Shown in pieces: positions 16,301-18,077 of a DNA stretch of 18,077 bases (position 1 is its first letter; every line of letters starts with the position of its first letter). The notes under the pieces were generated by a model. It saw only the letters and a program-made list of their open reading frames with translations, had not been told where the DNA came from and did no database searches. Position numbers and translations under genes: made by a program. The stretch covers positions 1 to 18,077 of the forward strand of contig CAZNLJ010000068.1 in assembly GCA_964573725.1 (NCBI GenBank), given 5' to 3'. The DNA is from UBA6168 sp964573725 (GTDB lineage Bacteria > Bacteroidota > Bacteroidia > Chitinophagales > Saprospiraceae).

Positions 16301-17942
16301 GGATGGCGAACCGACTACCTATACCGTGTTCCTGGTAGCAGACAACGGCTGTGGCAGGGATACCATGTCACTGAATATAGTGGTATATCCTGCACCGGAG
16401 GTCTCGTTTGAAGTGCCGCCGGTATCCTGTGCGGAAGCCCCCGTACTTTTCACCAACAACTCGGTGGCGACCAATGGCGTTTTATGGGAATTCGGAGACG
16501 GACAGACGGACACAGTCAGTTCCAGCCCTTACCATTCTTACCTGTTGCCAGGCACTTATACGGCTACCCTTACGGCATACGCCATCGGCAGCGGTTGTCC
16601 TGGCTCACATGCCGAGATACTGGAGGTCAGGTCCTTGCCTTCGGTAGCGTTCACGGTGGATCCCCTGTCTGGCTGTCCCCCGCACACCATCAACCTTCAG
16701 AACAACATACAGGATGCGGTGTATTTCAGTTGGGACTTTGGCGACGGCAATACGGCTGTTGGCTCCCAACCAGGGAACCATACCTACCAGGAAAGCGGGT
16801 TTTTCGACATCACCCTCCGGGGGGAAGATATTTTCGGATGTTCAAGAGATACCGTCTTTTCCTTCATCGAAGTTTATCCGGAGCCGGAGGCTTCCTTCGA
16901 AACGGTGGCGGCCGTACCGTGCGGCCTCCCACTGTCGGTTTGCATGCTCAACAGCAGCACGGGCGCATCGGGTTACAGTTGGGACTTTGGCGACGGAAAT
17001 GGCTCCCAAGAGAACAACCCCTGCACAACCTACCTGGCAGCCGGGGAGTATGAGATTGAGCTGACCGCGCAGAACCAATACTTGTGTAAAGACATCAGCC
17101 GGCGGCCGCTGGTGGTTTATGACGAGCCGGTGGCAGGCTTTGAGGTGTTTCAACAAACGGAATGTGAAGATTCGCGCGTGTTGTTCACCAATCAGTCCTA
17201 TGCATCCGATCAAGCCATCTGGCAGGCCAACGGCATCACATTCGACACTTCCTGGAACGGGGACTACATCTTCACCGAGCCGGGGGCTTACCAAATCACC
17301 CTGATTGCGGGCAACGGAAGTGGTTGCAAGGATACGCTCCTGCTGGCGGATTCCATCCTGGTCTGGCCAACTCCGGTAGCTGGTTTTGAATTTATGGAAG
17401 ATACTACGGGCTTGCCAACTACCTACCGCTTTCTGGACCGTTCCAGCCCGGATGCTTTGGTCTTCCACTGGGATTTTGGCGACGGCAACCAAAGCGAAGA
17501 GCAGGAACCAATCCATCGTTATCTTTCCAGTTTTGAAAAGACAATACTTCAATGGGTGAGCAATGAATACGGATGTTCCGATACCGCAATTGCCACGATT
17601 CAACTCAACAGTCTGGGTGCATTGTACATTCCCAATATTTTGGAACCAGACGGCAACGATCCGGGGAAGCAAGCATTCCTGCCAAAGGGTATAGGGCTTG
17701 CGGATTATCACATAGCAGTTTTCACACGTACCGGTCAATTGGTCTGGGAATCAACGGAACTTGACGAGGAGGGCATGCCCGTCGGGAGTTGGGACGGAAC
17801 TTTCATGGGGCGACCCATGCCTGCCGGGGTTTATGTTTGGAAAGTGCATCGGGCGAAGTTTCAACTTGGCGGGCAATGGCAAGGCATGGCGGATGATAAA
17901 GGGAAGGCGCGGAAAAGTAATTTCCTATATCTCATTCGTTAG
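10308..17942 (+). CDS. Giant PKD/Ig-like repeat surface protein with type B T9SS sorting domain
   Basis: The frame gives 2,544 residues, including 34 unknown ones across a sequencing gap. A signal peptide follows a 26-residue basic extension (hydrophobic core VLSILAAFCALITT, cleavage near HGQ at 42-44). A canonical PKD domain comes first (YSWNFGDGNTS near 72). The middle (about 125-1700) is a long array of PKD-like and Ig-like modules, most ending in an NxCG signature (TNDCG, SNPCG, FNACG). Residues about 1705-2435 hold more canonical PKDs, with WEFGDG or WDFGDG near 2060, 2140, 2222 and 2386. The last 105 or so residues (YIPNILEPDGND, then YHIAVFTRTGQLVWES, SWDGTFMGRPMPAGVYVWKV) match the gliding-motility-associated type B C-terminal sorting domain. 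I infer a T9SS-exported adhesin or motility filament served by the PorP/SprF-like protein upstream. Odd points are the GC-rich cassette at 13428-14150 and the gap. Confidence 0.93.
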   Translation: MPAPLLHKPIKSLDKQIWHARRRDLRVLSILAAFCALITTTHGQGTCHSGFSYEATCNHVSFTPDSLITGYVYSWNFGDGNTSQEPLPDHVYQVTSTGTQTYQVRLIVISPFCLADTTVQTVSLTIGALPVPGLNSPTLVPPFVNCEATLDEPDFELNVMNNSTGNISSYHIDWGDGTTPFTGSVIPDPLTHIYTTVGLFDIIITATGQNGCIVWDSIPFFSGSNPGVSIGNSGNTVACLPEFVDFPILLTENNVPGTIYTVWVNDGSNDTTQFSHPPPPAYSHFFDSSACDSVNQDLNGKFTISIVAENPCLLQEGATTQIVNRPAEANFEISPDSVNCAGTNFTFTNTSSPSLYFAGGTCRDSMLAFWSVQPNTGYAITQGTLTTAGGFSADFNQPGTYNIRLIYRSAFSSGCPPDTIVKSICILPIPQADFNLGNPFGCYPHNVIATNTSNTLGSCEAADYSWNVTFTGSECGNGGDWNFVFPSNANTPNASFQFDSAGIYDVTLVTENLCGIDSAISTVTIADAPLSVIMPLDTFCDMTTIMPLVEVTNSCNSTAVPSYTWQFPGGSPSSGSGPEPGSVVYTNNTNQVQQYTISLTTTNACGPTTTTETFFIFPSPNAPVITTNSPVCAGGTIQFNLVDPGGLAFQWTGPNGFSSALANPSIPNATPLNSGTYSLVVTDLISGCTDENSVTVIVYAFPPVTAVPQQAEICLGQSATFTATGAVSFSWSPQNYLNTTSGSVVIASPPVVDTFIYVVAGTDANNCTHKDTVTLVVNPLPVVEAGEDLVICEDVSQQLTGSPAAGSNGFGYWTGPHVSANGLFNSIDPGIYIVTYHYRDDNNCEDSSALQVCVPAQPTAAFSIPASAGCIGLVLPVTNLSNTLNNCVDATYSWSVVFNGSNCHEGLGIWSFASGNASSIHPSFLFNQAGEYEIRLEISNPCGTSLASQLVTIGDAPELELDTVNNFCNTAAFTPGFLLNDCESPVTSFSWSFPGSSNITSSNNANPGVVQYGPGTFNITLTVTNDCGSATDSEMFEVLNGPDLDIALSADFVCIGEGLSVTNNSAGDQPSYAWSASPAGGLSFSDPTAAAPTITANGPVGSYTVTVVVSNPVCDPVTQSFPVTISDDPTVTLAAIPDDCETTVLTPVATYSPQGFIDVFAWSFPGGTPSGSGQESPSGIAYDTPGTYTVGISVTNGCGADSAQQTFSLLEGPDLDIALSADFVCIGEGXXXXXXXXXXXXXXXXXXXXXXXXXXXXXXXXXXDPVTQSFPVTISDDPTVTLDPIPDYCAGASFIPVVLYSDTSFIDAVHWSMPGSDLSVTNEYYPGTVSYDSIGIYVVSVAVFNACGIGGDSLTFEILEPMNALAELDTTFGCMPDFTTVTENLSTGSQLNHEWTVSLPDGTILAQENAFEPQLTFTDTGLFIIKLRIYNDICGEDSWLDSVLVKRAPVVTLAAIDDFCEMASLSPLVTYNSDTSRLDSVGWQFPGGNPSSSNQYYPTGIDYAGIAGDYTITVQAFNACGVDADSQTFTIDTIPVLNLGPNDTVCITDGIYQMEQASPPGGSWSGPPGSIVDPVSGLVDPTPFAGGQTITVTYKFIQGECEISADKEITIIDLSYVDAGPDVGFCVSDSCTVLTGGTPAGGWYVGPGIIDSTGVFCPADIGGLSDVTVAISYYYRLPGTDCIGTDELNLTVYALPVPGIGGNDSICVEVPVQLTNNSIDGSGYLWEFCDGASSLEVDPVHSFIDTGYCEVSLVVTSAEGCRDSTAVQLYISGPPIPYFTMDTSNGCPVLPVTFTNESTGFANIQYNWDFQVSTSTEEQPGTVYFDQGTLDTSYLITLTATNHCGTADYSDTVIVFSAPQPDFLANQYIGCSPLTVSFNNLSLGQPDSVFWNMGNNTFSSNWLPPDQVYLAPDTFNVAYTVTLYGFNECGMDSTTQEITVKPNLVRAFFTPSANEGCEPMEVSFNNTSSPDALLFYDWFFGDGGTSNDEHPVHVFYALDGEPTTYTVFLVADNGCGRDTMSLNIVVYPAPEVSFEVPPVSCAEAPVLFTNNSVATNGVLWEFGDGQTDTVSSSPYHSYLLPGTYTATLTAYAIGSGCPGSHAEILEVRSLPSVAFTVDPLSGCPPHTINLQNNIQDAVYFSWDFGDGNTAVGSQPGNHTYQESGFFDITLRGEDIFGCSRDTVFSFIEVYPEPEASFETVAAVPCGLPLSVCMLNSSTGASGYSWDFGDGNGSQENNPCTTYLAAGEYEIELTAQNQYLCKDISRRPLVVYDEPVAGFEVFQQTECEDSRVLFTNQSYASDQAIWQANGITFDTSWNGDYIFTEPGAYQITLIAGNGSGCKDTLLLADSILVWPTPVAGFEFMEDTTGLPTTYRFLDRSSPDALVFHWDFGDGNQSEEQEPIHRYLSSFEKTILQWVSNEYGCSDTAIATIQLNSLGALYIPNILEPDGNDPGKQAFLPKGIGLADYHIAVFTRTGQLVWESTELDEEGMPVGSWDGTFMGRPMPAGVYVWKVHRAKFQLGGQWQGMADDKGKARKSNFLYLIR
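13428..14150 (+). repeat. GC-rich duplicated repeat cassette inside the adhesin gene
   Basis: A 171-codon (513-bp) unit starts at 13428 and begins again at 13941. 13428-13482 equals 13941-13995, and 13649-13703 equals 14096-14150, with no difference seen. Composition jumps inside it: 46 of 60 bases are G/C at 13501-13560 and 45 of 60 at 13561-13620, against 27 of 60 at 13261-13320 and 28 of 60 at 14161-14220. The reading frame and the PKD-like pattern continue across both edges. The second unit holds the N run. Confidence 0.9.
13996..14095. other. Assembly gap of 100 N
   Basis: Exactly 100 N sit inside the second copy of the 513-bp repeat. By alignment to the first copy (13483-13648), 166 bases would be expected here if the copies are collinear. 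Both 100 and 166 leave the same reading frame. The length is thus a placeholder, and extra whole repeat units could also be missing. Confidence 0.95.
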
Positions 17943-17981
17943 ACGTAACGCTAATATTTCGTCACCAGTCAGGGTAAAACA

Positions 17982-18077
17982 ATGAAGTCGAATCAAAAAA
18001 ATCGTAACTTTTCAGGGTGTTCTTGGTCTGGCCCCTTATTAATCAGACAATTTTACAGACTGTTATTGAATTTAAAA
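17982..18077 (+). CDS. Possible start of a further gene, cut by the window edge
   Basis: An ATG 39 bases after the adhesin stop opens a frame of 32 codons that is still open at the window end (begins MKSNQKNRNF). No domain or signal sequence can be recognised in so little sequence. The AT-rich composition and lack of a clear ribosome site mean it may equally be intergenic DNA. Confidence 0.2.
   Translation, partial: MKSNQKNRNFSGCSWSGPLLIRQFYRLLLNLK

Overview
The window looks like chromosomal DNA of a gliding or surface-associated Bacteroidota, probably from the Saprospiria/Chitinophagia side. Three things suggest this: a PorP/SprF-type outer-membrane protein, a 2,544-residue PKD-repeat surface protein ending in a gliding-motility (type IX secretion, type B) sorting domain, and a DUF4846 protein. 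GC is near 50%, and one 100-base N run marks a scaffold gap. The placement is inferred from gene content only; no rRNA or tRNA is present.

The left part (1-6780) is a graveyard of insertion sequences around two intact cargo genes. It opens with the C-terminal end of an IS4/IS1634-type transposase and a 57-bp near-perfect palindrome. A DUF4143 AAA ATPase gene follows on the minus strand. Next is a wrecked IS66 element: a tnpA with stop codons, then tnpB fused to tnpC by an internal deletion, with the third catalytic residue mutated. A frameshifted ISL3-type transposase tail comes after it. An apparently intact Fic AMP-transferase gene with an N-terminal winged-helix/AbiEi-like region follows, preceded by three phased copies of a TGGAAAATA operator-like motif, one of them a perfect 20-bp palindrome. 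A second 258-bp copy of the IS66 tnpA region lies just after Fic, so the Fic segment sits between direct repeats. That copy is cut by a 1,377-bp IS with 17-bp imperfect terminal repeats and a seemingly intact DDE transposase.

The middle (6781-8930) is sparse. It has about 800 bases with hairpins but no convincing gene, then a small exported protein of unknown function and a DUF4846 protein that stops at about half the usual length.

The right part (8931-17942) is a type IX secretion surface module. A PorP/SprF-family outer-membrane partner is followed 180 bases later by a giant Cys-containing PKD/Ig-like adhesin. The pairing implies that the giant protein is exported through T9SS and held or moved at the surface with help from the PorP/SprF-like protein. 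Inside the giant gene, a module of roughly 720 bases or more, GC-rich (about 76% in the blocks counted) and containing the sequencing gap, interrupts DNA of about 46% GC. It looks like a recombined or imported repeat cassette.

The most promising observations are the self-contained Fic locus with its own phased operators, and the compositionally foreign repeat cassette in the adhesin.
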